Assembly: GCA_021443545.1 (NCBI GenBank)
Contig: JABUTU010000097.1
Location: 1 to 48,642, forward strand
DNA length: 48,642 nucleotides
From: Marinilabiliaceae bacterium
GTDB taxonomy: Bacteria > Bacteroidota > Bacteroidia > Bacteroidales > Marinilabiliaceae
Direction: 5' to 3'
Each line of letters starts with the position of its first letter. Position 1 is the first letter of the stretch. The translations under genes were made by a program, and so were the position numbers. The notes below the pieces were generated by a model that was not told where the DNA came from, ran no database searches, and was given only the letters and a program-made list of their open reading frames with translations. This document shows positions 18,132-26,736 of this stretch, in pieces.

Positions 18132-18764
18132 ATGAAACTGAAACTTTTATTTTGTGCAGCTGCCCTTTTGGCAGTCTCTATTGTCACTAATGCACAGACG
18201 AAATTCGGCGTTGTTGCTGGTGTGAACATCAACAAGATTCGTATCGAGAAGGAGTCGCTCGACCCAAAGGCTGGTTTCCACCTCGGTGTCTTGCTCGACA
18301 AGGAGCTGATTGGCCCTATTCACATTCAGCCAAGTATCCTCTTCACTCAGAAGGGTGCTAAGCAGGATTTGGGTGTGGCCGAGACTAAGATTAAGATGAA
18401 CTACCTCCAGATTCCTATTGAGGCAAGTCTGCGTCTGCCTCTCGGTCCAATTAAGCTGGCTATCAACGCTGGCCCTTACTTCGCTTGGGGTCTCAACGGT
18501 AAGATGGAGACAGAGGGCGAGTCAGGCTTAGGCAAGGTTAAGGTAACCTACGAGAATATCTTCAAAGGTAAAGACGGCGAAGACCCTCTCTACAAGCGTT
18601 TCGACACAGGTCTGCGCCTCGGTGCAGGTGTTCATATGTTGGAGCATCTCGCTGTTAATCTCTACTACGACCTCGGCTTCGTGAAACTCGATAAGGAGTC
18701 AATCGCCGATGAGTTCGCCAGCAAGAACGGCTCATTCCTAATCTCCGCAAGTTTCGTCTTCTGA
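18132..18764 (+). CDS. Outer-membrane beta-barrel protein (porin-family fold)
   Basis: 210 residues. The signal peptide ends at TNAQ (about residue 21). The mature sequence alternates hydrophobic and polar residues in about eight strands (TKFGVVAGVNINKI, GPIHIQPSILFTQKG, IKMNYLQIPIEASLRL and others). It closes with SGSF-like residues and a terminal phenylalanine (LISASFVF), the signal used by BamA to insert barrels. This fits the small outer-membrane barrel family common in Bacteroidetes (PorT/OmpW-like). It sits between the two paralogous lipoproteins but on the opposite strand. It could be their surface partner, though nothing in the sequence proves that. Confidence 0.9.
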   Translation: MKLKLLFCAAALLAVSIVTNAQTKFGVVAGVNINKIRIEKESLDPKAGFHLGVLLDKELIGPIHIQPSILFTQKGAKQDLGVAETKIKMNYLQIPIEASLRLPLGPIKLAINAGPYFAWGLNGKMETEGESGLGKVKVTYENIFKGKDGEDPLYKRFDTGLRLGAGVHMLEHLAVNLYYDLGFVKLDKESIADEFASKNGSFLISASFVF

Positions 18765-18776
18765 TTTTTTTTGCCT

Positions 18777-18850
18777 TTTTCGTTGTTTTCGTTGTTTTCG
18801 TTATTGTCGTTATTCGATATTACGAAATAACGATATTACGAAATAACGAA
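18777..18850. repeat. Octamer-period intergenic block 3
   Basis: CGTTGTTTT-type units pass into CGATATTA, CGAAATAA, CGATATTA, CGAAATAA and CGAAAAAA spaced 8 bp apart. The block lies just after the barrel-protein stop and before the shared terminator. Confidence 0.78.
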
Positions 18851-18880
18851 AAAAACCAAAAACTAAAAACTAAAAAAAAA

Positions 18881-18919
18881 AAAATCTTTGCAAGCCCCAC
18901 AGCCTGCAAAGATTTTTTC
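18881..18919. terminator. Bidirectional terminator between converging genes
   Basis: AAAATCTTTGCA pairs with TGCAAAGATTTTTT. An A tract on one side and a T tract on the other let it serve both the barrel gene (+) and lipoprotein B (-). The stem core CTTTGCA also occurs in the terminator at 12060. Confidence 0.88.
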
Positions 18920-18941
18920 TTCCCTTAACCTCTCTTCAAAA

Positions 18942-20438
18942 TCACTTACAGGTCAAATCTGTCTCATGAAAATAGGTGTTGTATATCTTCACAAGGATAT
19001 TGTATATCAACCTATCGGTACCATCAGAGTAGCGGCGTGCCCAGAAGTACTGGATAGATTGCCCTGTATTGCCGAAAAGGAATGTCTCATCTTCTAAGCA
19101 TGATGTCTCTCCGACCATCTCTACGGCGTAGTAATTGAAGTTGTTTTCCACGTATGCATTATACAAATCTTGTAGACAATCTTTCTCTGCGAGGTTCTGA
19201 TATATCGCGATGGCATAGCGCATCTGACGCTTGAGAAATTTCTCAATCAAAGGACGCGTGAGATTGACAAATCCCTCATCCCTAAGTATCTCATCAGCAA
19301 GCTCTCCAAGACGACGAATGGCTAAGATGTTGTATTGTCCGAAACAATACTCACAATGCAGATCCCACTCTTCGTGATGTGGTCCGTTGACGTAGAGCGG
19401 ACATCCGATGAGTTGCTCTACCTCCCTAATGGTCAGCAACGATGCTAAGTGGCTTCCCATGACGCGTAGTCCCGACTCAGGCCAGTAGTCGAATTCACTC
19501 TTTAAGGTGTGGGTCGTCTGGTCGAGCTTCTTGACTGCATCCTTGAAGGTTGGTTCTGCAAACTTCGTGATGTCTCCCCAGCCCTTATGATAAATGAATA
19601 GTTCGCCTTCTCTTCCCTCTACCTCTGTGTGATCGTATTCTTCTCCTATCTCTTCCTCATATTCATCATAGTCTCCATCTCCGGCATATTCTTCTTCATA
19701 CTCCTCAAAACAGTAAATCAAATCCTCTTCATAATAGGTTATATATGCAAAGTGCAATGCTTCGTATATCAAGTCGGCTGTCCCATCCTGACTGCGACGC
19801 TTCCAAAATGAGATTATATGATTTCCCACATTGAAGTATACACCTGTATTCTCGTTCAAGCATGGTAGACAGTAGAGAATCTCATCGTCTGTTATCTCGT
19901 CTCTTGATAGGAGGGTAGCCACATCTGGACGATGCAATATCTGATAAACGCCAATGAGCATACGCATCTTGCTTCTCAAATACTGATCGACAAGAAAACT
20001 TGTCTTGTCAACAAACGCTTTATCACTCAGAACCTGCTTCTCAAGGGAGATGAAACGCTTGATGGCCTCTGGGTTGTAGTGACCAAAATCCTCAGAGTTC
20101 AGATTCCAGCCATCGTAGGCACTGTGAGGCCCCGACAGGTAGATAGGACATCCCAATAGCTCCTCCATCGTCTTGTAGCTGATGAGCGAGACCAAGTGAC
20201 TGCCTGTGACGCGTATGCCGCAATCAGGCCAGTAGTCGTATCCTGCAAAGGTGTGAGTCGTCTTGTCAAGATTCTCCAACGCCCAACGAAATGTTGTGAG
20301 AGCCTGCTCATTTTTGTAATAACCCTCATCAACACTCCCAGAATCTGTCTTCTTTGCTCCGCACGAAGTGAGCACAAAAACAACGATAATCAAAAAAGAA
20401 CATCTCAAAAAAGATTCTTTTGTAAAAATTGTATTCAT
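18942..20438 (-). CDS. Lipoprotein B: paralogue of lipoprotein A, internally duplicated
   Basis: 498 residues with lipobox VLTSC. It aligns with lipoprotein A over its whole length: first copy about 40-240, an acidic linker rich in E, D and Y (about 245-278), second copy about 285-498. The landmarks GSHLxSLIS, EELLGCPIYLSGPH, WNL, FGHYNPEAIKRFISLE and QYLRSKM recur, and the second copy has TIREVEQLIGCPLYVNGPH. First copies resemble first copies and second copies resemble second copies. The internal duplication is therefore older than the gene duplication. The barrel-protein gene lies between the two paralogues. The function is unknown. Start at ATG 20438; no firm promoter was seen. Confidence 0.85.
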   Translation of the reverse strand: MNTIFTKESFLRCSFLIIVVFVLTSCGAKKTDSGSVDEGYYKNEQALTTFRWALENLDKTTHTFAGYDYWPDCGIRVTGSHLVSLISYKTMEELLGCPIYLSGPHSAYDGWNLNSEDFGHYNPEAIKRFISLEKQVLSDKAFVDKTSFLVDQYLRSKMRMLIGVYQILHRPDVATLLSRDEITDDEILYCLPCLNENTGVYFNVGNHIISFWKRRSQDGTADLIYEALHFAYITYYEEDLIYCFEEYEEEYAGDGDYDEYEEEIGEEYDHTEVEGREGELFIYHKGWGDITKFAEPTFKDAVKKLDQTTHTLKSEFDYWPESGLRVMGSHLASLLTIREVEQLIGCPLYVNGPHHEEWDLHCEYCFGQYNILAIRRLGELADEILRDEGFVNLTRPLIEKFLKRQMRYAIAIYQNLAEKDCLQDLYNAYVENNFNYYAVEMVGETSCLEDETFLFGNTGQSIQYFWARRYSDGTDRLIYNILVKIYNTYFHETDLTCK

Positions 20439-20527
20439 ATTTTTGTAGTTTATTAAAGACGTTATTCAAAAAACACGGCAAGTTAAGAAAAAAAGATAAA
20501 AGACAAAAACGTTGTGACGAAATGTCT

Positions 20528-20656
20528 TTGTGTCGAGATGTCGTTGTGTCGAGATGTCGTTGTGTCGAGATGTCGTAATATCGAAATAACGAAATAACGT
20601 AATATCGTAATAACTAAATAACGAAAAACGAAAAACGACAATAACGAAAAACGACA
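20528..20656. repeat. 16-bp tandem repeat merging into octamer-period block 4
   Basis: TTGTGTCGAGATGTCG occurs three times head to tail at 20528-20575, exact in every copy. It passes directly into CGTAATAT, CGAAATAA, CGAAATAA, CGTAATAT, CGTAATAA and related octamers. The array sits between MltF's stop and lipoprotein B's upstream region. Confidence 0.85.
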
Positions 20657-20660
20657 AAAA

Positions 20661-22064
20661 TTAAAAATAATCCTCAGTATTTCTCTTGTGTTGGTGCTTG
20701 AGGAGCTTTCGGTAGTTGGCGGCGCGTTGTATGATGTGGCGCACGTAGGAGACGGGCTCAGAGCCTCGGCAGTAGCCGTGCTTGACGGTCTCTTTGTCGG
20801 AGATGACGGTCGGATTGGCCTTCATGAGGATGGCCTGTTCTACGCTTCCCTCCCAGACAGCCGTGTCGCGCTCATATTTCTTCGCCAGTCGTATGGCATC
20901 CATGACATGCCCCAGTCCGACGTTATATGCAGCAAGGGTGAAGCGCAGCCTTTCGCGTGTGTTCGGGACATACTGGACCAGTCGATGGTCGAGCCACCGC
21001 AGAAACTCTATGCCTGCCATGATGTTCTGCTCTGGGTCGTTCACATCGCTTGCCCCAAACCGGAATGCTGTCTCGGGCATCAGCTGCATGAGTCCCGACG
21101 CCCCCGCCCAGCTATGGGCATCGGGATTGAATCGCGACTCCTGGAAGATGATGGCTTGGATCAAGGCTAAGTCGAACTGTGGCTCATTGGGCGTGAGATA
21201 TTTCTCGATGAGCGTTTCAAACTTGTCGTTATAGGTCTCTGCTGATGTGTTCTTTGATGATATCTCATGGACACGCTCGTCTGCCATATAGCGACGGTAT
21301 ATCTGTTTGAATCGGGGTGTCTTGCGGAATTTCTCAAGCCATTCCGACATGTCGGCGGATAGTCGTAGGGCGAGTGGTCGCAGTGCCCATGCCATATCAA
21401 ACTCATCTGAGAGGGGTATGTCAAAGGTCATGGTGGGGTAGTACCAAGCATTTGCCTTTGCTATATGTTCAGGGGCTATGGTGTAGTTGATATCGCCATC
21501 GCCAACAAGCTGGACTATCTGCTCGCGGTCGTAGTTGGGTATTGGAATGACGCACCATTTTAGGGTGTCGGCTATCTGCAATGCCCACTCCTCTTCGAGA
21601 CTGCCCTCCTGCACCCAGATGGTGTCGGGGAGTGTCTCAACCTTACGATTGCCAACGAGGACCAGCCGGCTCTTTGAGTAGGGTGCTGCGAAGAGGAGAT
21701 TGTCGTTCCACTCCGATTCGGTACTGGCTATCAGCGATGCAGCCCATATATCAGCTCGTCCGTCGGCAAGGCGTTGTCTCGATTCTGACGGGTCGTTGCA
21801 CGCATCAAACTCAAGCGTCAGATGACGTTCGCTTGCATACTGCTTGGCAAGCTCATACTGAAATCCGATTGGCTGTCCCTTGTGCATCATGAAGTCGACG
21901 GAGTTATAGTCGGACAGGACCCTGATTGTCCCTCGCCGCGTTATGGAGTCAAGGTCGATGTCTGCCACCTCTATGTTGGAGGGCACCTTAGAGCCTCTTT
22001 TGCACGAGGTGTAACAAAAGAGGGATATGAGAAGGAGAATGGCTGTTTTGGACAATGTGGACAT
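20661..22064 (-). CDS. MltF-like membrane-bound lytic murein transglycosylase
   Basis: 467 residues with lipobox FCYTSC, so it should be anchored in the envelope. An N-terminal solute-binding-like module (about 40-265: GTIRVLSDYNSVDFM, IGFQYELAKQYA) precedes a transglycosylase SLT domain from about 285. The catalytic glutamate is E309 in QESRFNPDAHSWAGASGLMQ. SLT hallmarks AYNVGLGHV and a run of conserved residues toward the C-terminus are present. Such enzymes cleave MurNAc-GlcNAc bonds to form 1,6-anhydro ends. Only 40 bp separate its start from the stop of the hybrid sensor gene upstream, with no terminator, so it may be transcribed from the sensor promoter. Confidence 0.95.
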   Translation of the reverse strand: MSTLSKTAILLLISLFCYTSCKRGSKVPSNIEVADIDLDSITRRGTIRVLSDYNSVDFMMHKGQPIGFQYELAKQYASERHLTLEFDACNDPSESRQRLADGRADIWAASLIASTESEWNDNLLFAAPYSKSRLVLVGNRKVETLPDTIWVQEGSLEEEWALQIADTLKWCVIPIPNYDREQIVQLVGDGDINYTIAPEHIAKANAWYYPTMTFDIPLSDEFDMAWALRPLALRLSADMSEWLEKFRKTPRFKQIYRRYMADERVHEISSKNTSAETYNDKFETLIEKYLTPNEPQFDLALIQAIIFQESRFNPDAHSWAGASGLMQLMPETAFRFGASDVNDPEQNIMAGIEFLRWLDHRLVQYVPNTRERLRFTLAAYNVGLGHVMDAIRLAKKYERDTAVWEGSVEQAILMKANPTVISDKETVKHGYCRGSEPVSYVRHIIQRAANYRKLLKHQHKRNTEDYF

Positions 22065-22104
22065 ATTACGATTGGTATATGAGATGGTTAGTACGACTTC
22101 CTGC

Positions 22105-25100
22105 CTATTGTTGGTGGTATGAGGTGGGGGAGACGCCGAAGTGCTTTTTGAAACTTGTCGAGAAATGTGCTTGTGTCGAGAAGCCTGTCATATCGGCTAT
22201 CTCCGACATGGAGTAGTCTCCCTGTGCGATGAGTTCAGCTGCTCTGTTGAGCTTATAGGTCTTGAAGAATACAGCAGGTGTTGAGCCTGTCAGACCCTTG
22301 ATTTTGTAGAATAGCTTGGTTCGCGAGATATGCATCTTGTCGGTGATGGATGTTATGTCGAGCTCTGAGTTGCTCAGGTCGGCCTCCATCAGCTGGTATA
22401 ATTCGTTCATGAATGCCTTGTCATGCCCCGATAGCACGTCGGGCTCGATGCCTGAGGTCTCGGTTGCCTGACTCAGTATGTTGCGTGCCTTCAGGCGGTT
22501 TGAGAGGAGCGACCGGATGAGTGCTATCAGATATTGTGGGTCGAAGGGCTTCGTGACGTACGCATCAGCTCCCGTATTTAGTCCTTCTACCTGATTCTCA
22601 ATGGTCGACTTGGCGGTGACTAAGATGACGGGGATATGACATAGCTGAATATCACTTTTTATGGTTCGGCAGAAGTCATACCCATCTGTGCCAGGCATTA
22701 TCACGTCCGACAGGATTAGGTCGGGATGTTGCTCGGTGGCTGTCTCTATGCCCGATTCGGCGTTGAAGGCTGTCAACAGGGTATAGTATGGCGAGAGGAG
22801 TGTCTTCAGATAGCCTATTATCTCGGTGTCGTCATCAACGATGAGGAGTGTGTAGGAGTCGGTGCTACCCTCGTCGTCACTCTCCTGTGATGCGCTCTCT
22901 ATCGTTGGCTCAGGTAGTGGCTGTTGCGTCTGAGTGCGCTGTTGTGCTGCAACGACGCGTTCTTCGGCTTTGTAGGCCTCTTCGCCAACGGGGACGAGGA
23001 GGGTGAACCGTGCACCGTCTTTATCCTCTTTTTGTCGTCTGTTCTCTGCAAAGAGACATCCATGATGCAGTGTCGCTAAGGCGCGCGAGTAGTAGAGTCC
23101 TATTCCAGACCCCCATGATGCGGCTCCCTCCACCTGATTCTGTAACTGGTAGTAGCGGTCGAAGATTTTGTTGAGCTGGTCGGTCGGGATGCCTGGTCCG
23201 TTATCGGTCACGGTGAGCTTGATGCACGGGAGGTGGTAGGGTAGGTGGAATCCAGCCTCTGTGGCAATCTGCTCTGCCTCGTCTGCCCCAATGACGTCGA
23301 AGTCGACATCAATCTGTCCGCCATTGGGTGGGGTGAACTTCAATGCGTTGGAGAGTATGTTTGATAATATCTTCTCCATCTTATCGATGTCAATCCATGT
23401 GACGAACGACTCTTCCAGTCCGGATGATTTTAGTGCTATCCCTTTCTCGTCGGCATTGACGGTGAAGGTCTCGATGGTAAGACGCAGATAGGTTAAGGCA
23501 TCGATGTGCTCTACCTGCAGGCGTATCGTGTCGTTCTCCAGTTTGTTGAGGTCCATCAGCTGATTAACCAGTCGCAGCATCCTTGAGACATTGCGTTGTA
23601 TGACGGTCAATAGTCGGCGTTCCTGTACCGAGATGTTACTGCTTTCATGCAGTTGCGCGACGGGGCCCGAAATCATCGTGAGTGGTGTCCGGAACTCATG
23701 CGATATATTGGCTAAGAAGCTCATGTTCATGGTGTTGAGACGTCTGATCTGCTCGCGGTCGCGCTCTGCCTGTTGGCGTTGGTTGCGTTCCGCCCTGTAT
23801 TCGGCTCGTATCTTAAATGATTTATAGACGACGTAGGCGATGATAAGCATATAGCCCAGTATTGCCCACCACGAGAGCCATGGGGCGGGTGTGATGGTGA
23901 TTGGTATAGCTATCTCATTCTCTATCCTGTCGCTGTCGGTCGAGGTTATCCTGACGTGGAAGGTGTAGTCGCCTGGCGACAGATTGGCATAATAGGCCTC
24001 GTTGGTCTGTCCAGCCTCGACCCAATATTTATCGTGTCCCTCGAGGCGGTAGGTGTAGTTGGCTCGTTCCTGCTCGCCGTAGTTGAGCGATGCGTAGGAT
24101 ATGCTGAAGCCGTTCTGTTGGTAGTTGAGGTTGATATGCGGATTGAGGCACAATGCTTTGTCAATCACCTCGTTATGGTCGCTGGAGCTTATGGCCTGGT
24201 TATGGATACGCAGTTCATCGAAGACTAATGGCGAGCTATTTTGTTTCTTGACATCTATGGGGTTGAATATCGTGACGCCATGTGTGCCACCAAAGACCAT
24301 TGTGCCATCGGGCAGTATGCAAGCCGAGCGGTCGTAGAACTGGTTGCCACCTATGCCATCGGCTGTGAAATAGCGTTTGAACTTATCCGCTGTGCGGTCG
24401 TAACTGGCCAGTCCATATTGCGATGAGACCCATATATTGCCATATCTGTCTTCGCGTATCGATGCTATGTCGGTGCATGGAAGCCCCTCCATGCGCAGGA
24501 GCGACCCAGTCGTGGCGTTATATCGGAGCAGCCCGTTACCAACCGTTCCAATCCATAGCTCGCCGTAGCTGTCGCAGTATAAATCGGTCGGTATGAAGAC
24601 GGAGCGCCGTAGCGACGCTTTCCATTGCTCATTGTCGACACCAGCACTGCTGATGGCTAATGTCGTCGGGTTGAGGGCTGTCAGCGGACTCATCAGAGAG
24701 GCTACCCATATATTACCATCGGCCATCGGTTGTAGTCCTGAGACGAATGAACCCTCTTGTGCGGGCAGTGCGACCTCTGTTGTCTGGCCGTCGGATGCAT
24801 TGATGCGAATCACTGTGCCGCGCCCCGATCCTATCCATATATTATCATTGTTATCCTGACGAATCGTATGGGGTGCCGTGATGTCGTACCGACGTTTTAT
24901 CTTCAGACGCCCCATATCATACGTGCATTGACATACAAAGCCATCGAAGAGTGATGCCACCCACAGGTTGTTGTCGTTATCGCAGAAGACCGATGTGATG
25001 CTGTTCTCGCTCATCTCGCCCGGCGAAAACCTGATGGTCGTCAGCTCATCTGTCTTCAGATTATACATATACAACGGACCACGCAGTATGGCAATCCACA

Positions 25101-26196
25101 GGTGGTCCTGGTTATCGGCGGCTAATGAGTAGACCGACTTATTACGGAGCTTGGCGACGAGGTAGCGGTTGTTGTTGAAGCGCTCTTTGACATTTATAAT
25201 GGTGAACCCCTGGTCGTATGAGCCTATCCACAGGTTGCCATGTGAGTCGCTGAAGAGTGAGTTGACAAATTCTGGAACGGCAAAGGGGAATCCATTGTCG
25301 TCCTGATGCTTTATCTCGCCTGTCGTCTGGTTGAGCAGGTAGAGACCTTCGGGGGTGTTGAAGAGGAGCGACGAGTCGTCGTAGCGGTGTATCAGCGATA
25401 TGTAGCTCTTTATCTGCTGCGAGAAGTGTTGCAGGTTCTGACTGTTGGCTACTATTTTCTTCTGCGCTATATCGACTGTTTTGAGTCCCATAAATGTGCC
25501 GACCAAGAGTCGGTTTGTCTCTGTCTCATGAAAGAAACATGATGGGGGTGCGCTTAGGTCGATGGTCGTCTCTAAGGCAAATCGTTCACCATCAAAGATG
25601 TCGATGATGCCGTCAGCCCCACAGAGCCAGATGCGACCGCCCGCGCCTGCCAGTCCGTAGGCGTAGTCGCGACGTCGTTGGTTCGCATTGTCGACAACAA
25701 CTCTGAACGCACCCTCCTCTTCGTCGTAACAGCCTAAGCGTCCGTTCGTTATGGCATAGATGCGTCCGTCACTCCCCTCAAAAATCTGCTTGCAGTAGAC
25801 CGATTCGCCCTCAAATGGGGTGCGCGTGAATTTATCTTGTTTGTTATGAAATGCTATGCCCCATATCGTGGCAACCCACAGCCGCCCCTTTGAGTCGCGA
25901 AACAGATGGTTGATTTGGTTGTCGGGCAGGTCCTCCGTCTTGTCGGTGCAGAAGTATTGATGAAAATCATGCGTCGTGTAGCGGTTCAACCCCCGGAAAG
26001 TGCCAATCCACATGAAGCCCTGAGCGTCCTCGGCAAATGCCATGACGCGCTGGTTCGACAGATTGGGAGCTATCACCTTGGAGAATATCGCCTCGTCACC
26101 CGCCACGATATCGCTCTCTGCCGACTCCTGGCATGCAACGAGAAGCAGCAGTATGATGAGCAGAAACATGGGTGTGATGCGTAGCTTGTTTTTCAT
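22105..26196 (-). CDS. Hybrid two-component system sensor-regulator of the polysaccharide locus
   Basis: One-protein sensor and regulator, 1363 residues from ATG 26196; an earlier in-frame start at 26259 adds 21 residues of no known use. Order: signal segment; about 14 Reg_prop-type repeats (about 35-650) forming two beta-propellers; a Y_Y_Y domain; a membrane helix near 770-790; HisKA with H833 (NISHEFRTP); HATPase (ILSNALKFTP, DNGPGIP, GSGIGLYYS); a receiver with D1164 (LILSDVIMPG); and an AraC helix-turn-helix at the end (ISRTKLFYKIKG, GFSTQAHFSTSFKKHFG). It should bind an oligosaccharide in the periplasm and activate the divergent SusC operon. The signal ends LLLVAC, a lipobox-like motif that is odd for a spanning sensor. 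Confidence 0.97.
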   Translation of the reverse strand: MKNKLRITPMFLLIILLLLVACQESAESDIVAGDEAIFSKVIAPNLSNQRVMAFAEDAQGFMWIGTFRGLNRYTTHDFHQYFCTDKTEDLPDNQINHLFRDSKGRLWVATIWGIAFHNKQDKFTRTPFEGESVYCKQIFEGSDGRIYAITNGRLGCYDEEEGAFRVVVDNANQRRRDYAYGLAGAGGRIWLCGADGIIDIFDGERFALETTIDLSAPPSCFFHETETNRLLVGTFMGLKTVDIAQKKIVANSQNLQHFSQQIKSYISLIHRYDDSSLLFNTPEGLYLLNQTTGEIKHQDDNGFPFAVPEFVNSLFSDSHGNLWIGSYDQGFTIINVKERFNNNRYLVAKLRNKSVYSLAADNQDHLWIAILRGPLYMYNLKTDELTTIRFSPGEMSENSITSVFCDNDNNLWVASLFDGFVCQCTYDMGRLKIKRRYDITAPHTIRQDNNDNIWIGSGRGTVIRINASDGQTTEVALPAQEGSFVSGLQPMADGNIWVASLMSPLTALNPTTLAISSAGVDNEQWKASLRRSVFIPTDLYCDSYGELWIGTVGNGLLRYNATTGSLLRMEGLPCTDIASIREDRYGNIWVSSQYGLASYDRTADKFKRYFTADGIGGNQFYDRSACILPDGTMVFGGTHGVTIFNPIDVKKQNSSPLVFDELRIHNQAISSSDHNEVIDKALCLNPHINLNYQQNGFSISYASLNYGEQERANYTYRLEGHDKYWVEAGQTNEAYYANLSPGDYTFHVRITSTDSDRIENEIAIPITITPAPWLSWWAILGYMLIIAYVVYKSFKIRAEYRAERNQRQQAERDREQIRRLNTMNMSFLANISHEFRTPLTMISGPVAQLHESSNISVQERRLLTVIQRNVSRMLRLVNQLMDLNKLENDTIRLQVEHIDALTYLRLTIETFTVNADEKGIALKSSGLEESFVTWIDIDKMEKILSNILSNALKFTPPNGGQIDVDFDVIGADEAEQIATEAGFHLPYHLPCIKLTVTDNGPGIPTDQLNKIFDRYYQLQNQVEGAASWGSGIGLYYSRALATLHHGCLFAENRRQKEDKDGARFTLLVPVGEEAYKAEERVVAAQQRTQTQQPLPEPTIESASQESDDEGSTDSYTLLIVDDDTEIIGYLKTLLSPYYTLLTAFNAESGIETATEQHPDLILSDVIMPGTDGYDFCRTIKSDIQLCHIPVILVTAKSTIENQVEGLNTGADAYVTKPFDPQYLIALIRSLLSNRLKARNILSQATETSGIEPDVLSGHDKAFMNELYQLMEADLSNSELDITSITDKMHISRTKLFYKIKGLTGSTPAVFFKTYKLNRAAELIAQGDYSMSEIADMTGFSTQAHFSTSFKKHFGVSPTSYHQQ

Positions 26197-26220
26197 AGAG
26201 AGCACATTAGGGTTAATAAG

Positions 26221-26246
26221 CAAATATAAGAATTTTGGCAAATATA
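26221..26246 (-). promoter_or_regulatory. Two -7-like elements upstream of the hybrid sensor
   Basis: TATATTTG occurs twice on the minus strand, at 26221-26228 and 26239-26246, 18 bp apart. Neither has a TTG at 19-21 bp; the first has CTG at 18 bp. Confidence 0.3.
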
Positions 26247-26282
26247 CAGAAAACCCCAAACCTTTTTCTACTCAACACAATT

Positions 26283-26432
26283 GCGTTATCGTTATTTTTC
26301 GTTCTCGGAGTTTGTTATCGTTATTTTTCGATATAACGTTATTTCGAAATAATGTTATTTCGTTATTTCGTTATTTCGATGTTATTGGTTTTCGATTTTT
26401 CGATATTATCGGTTTTGGTTATCGTTTTCGTT
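26283..26432. repeat. Octamer-period intergenic block 5
   Basis: The longest block, about 150 bp. CGATATAA, CGTTATTT, CGAAATAA, TGTTATTT, CGTTATTT, CGTTATTT, CGATGTTA, TTGGTTTT, CGATTTTT, CGATATTA and TCGGTTTT follow each other every 8 bp. It lies in the divergent region between the sensor and SusC. Confidence 0.85.
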
Positions 26433-26736
26433 CTCATTTTGTACTCTCAGAAAAATATTTGTACGAATCGGAAAGTCCCGCATTCCCAAAAAGTCTATTT
26501 GCACGCAGCAGAAAAAGAATAGGATGAATTGGCAAATGGATGGTGTGGCGAATCTCTAAACTTGCATCTGTAAAACTAAGTCAAAAAACTTGCGTAATGG
26601 AAAAACAACAGGAATGATGAAAGTTTCAGGGTTATATATAGGTATCGCTTCAAAAATGGAGATGCTTAGTGTAGCGCACAAAAAATCAATTATATCTATA
26701 CCGTATTTATGTACTAACAAATAAAATCGAAGGACA
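26433..26736. other. SusC upstream region
   Basis: About 300 bp that should carry the sensor-controlled promoter. A near-match -7 (TAAACTTG, 26557-26564) has its best TTG 25 bp upstream, outside the normal spacing. No gene was recognised. A weak -33 is expected at an activator-dependent promoter. Confidence 0.4.

Noticed and set aside
20688..21170. 160-residue plus-strand ORF opposite the lytic transglycosylase
   Set aside because: It is antisense to a clearly conserved gene and has no recognisable domain.
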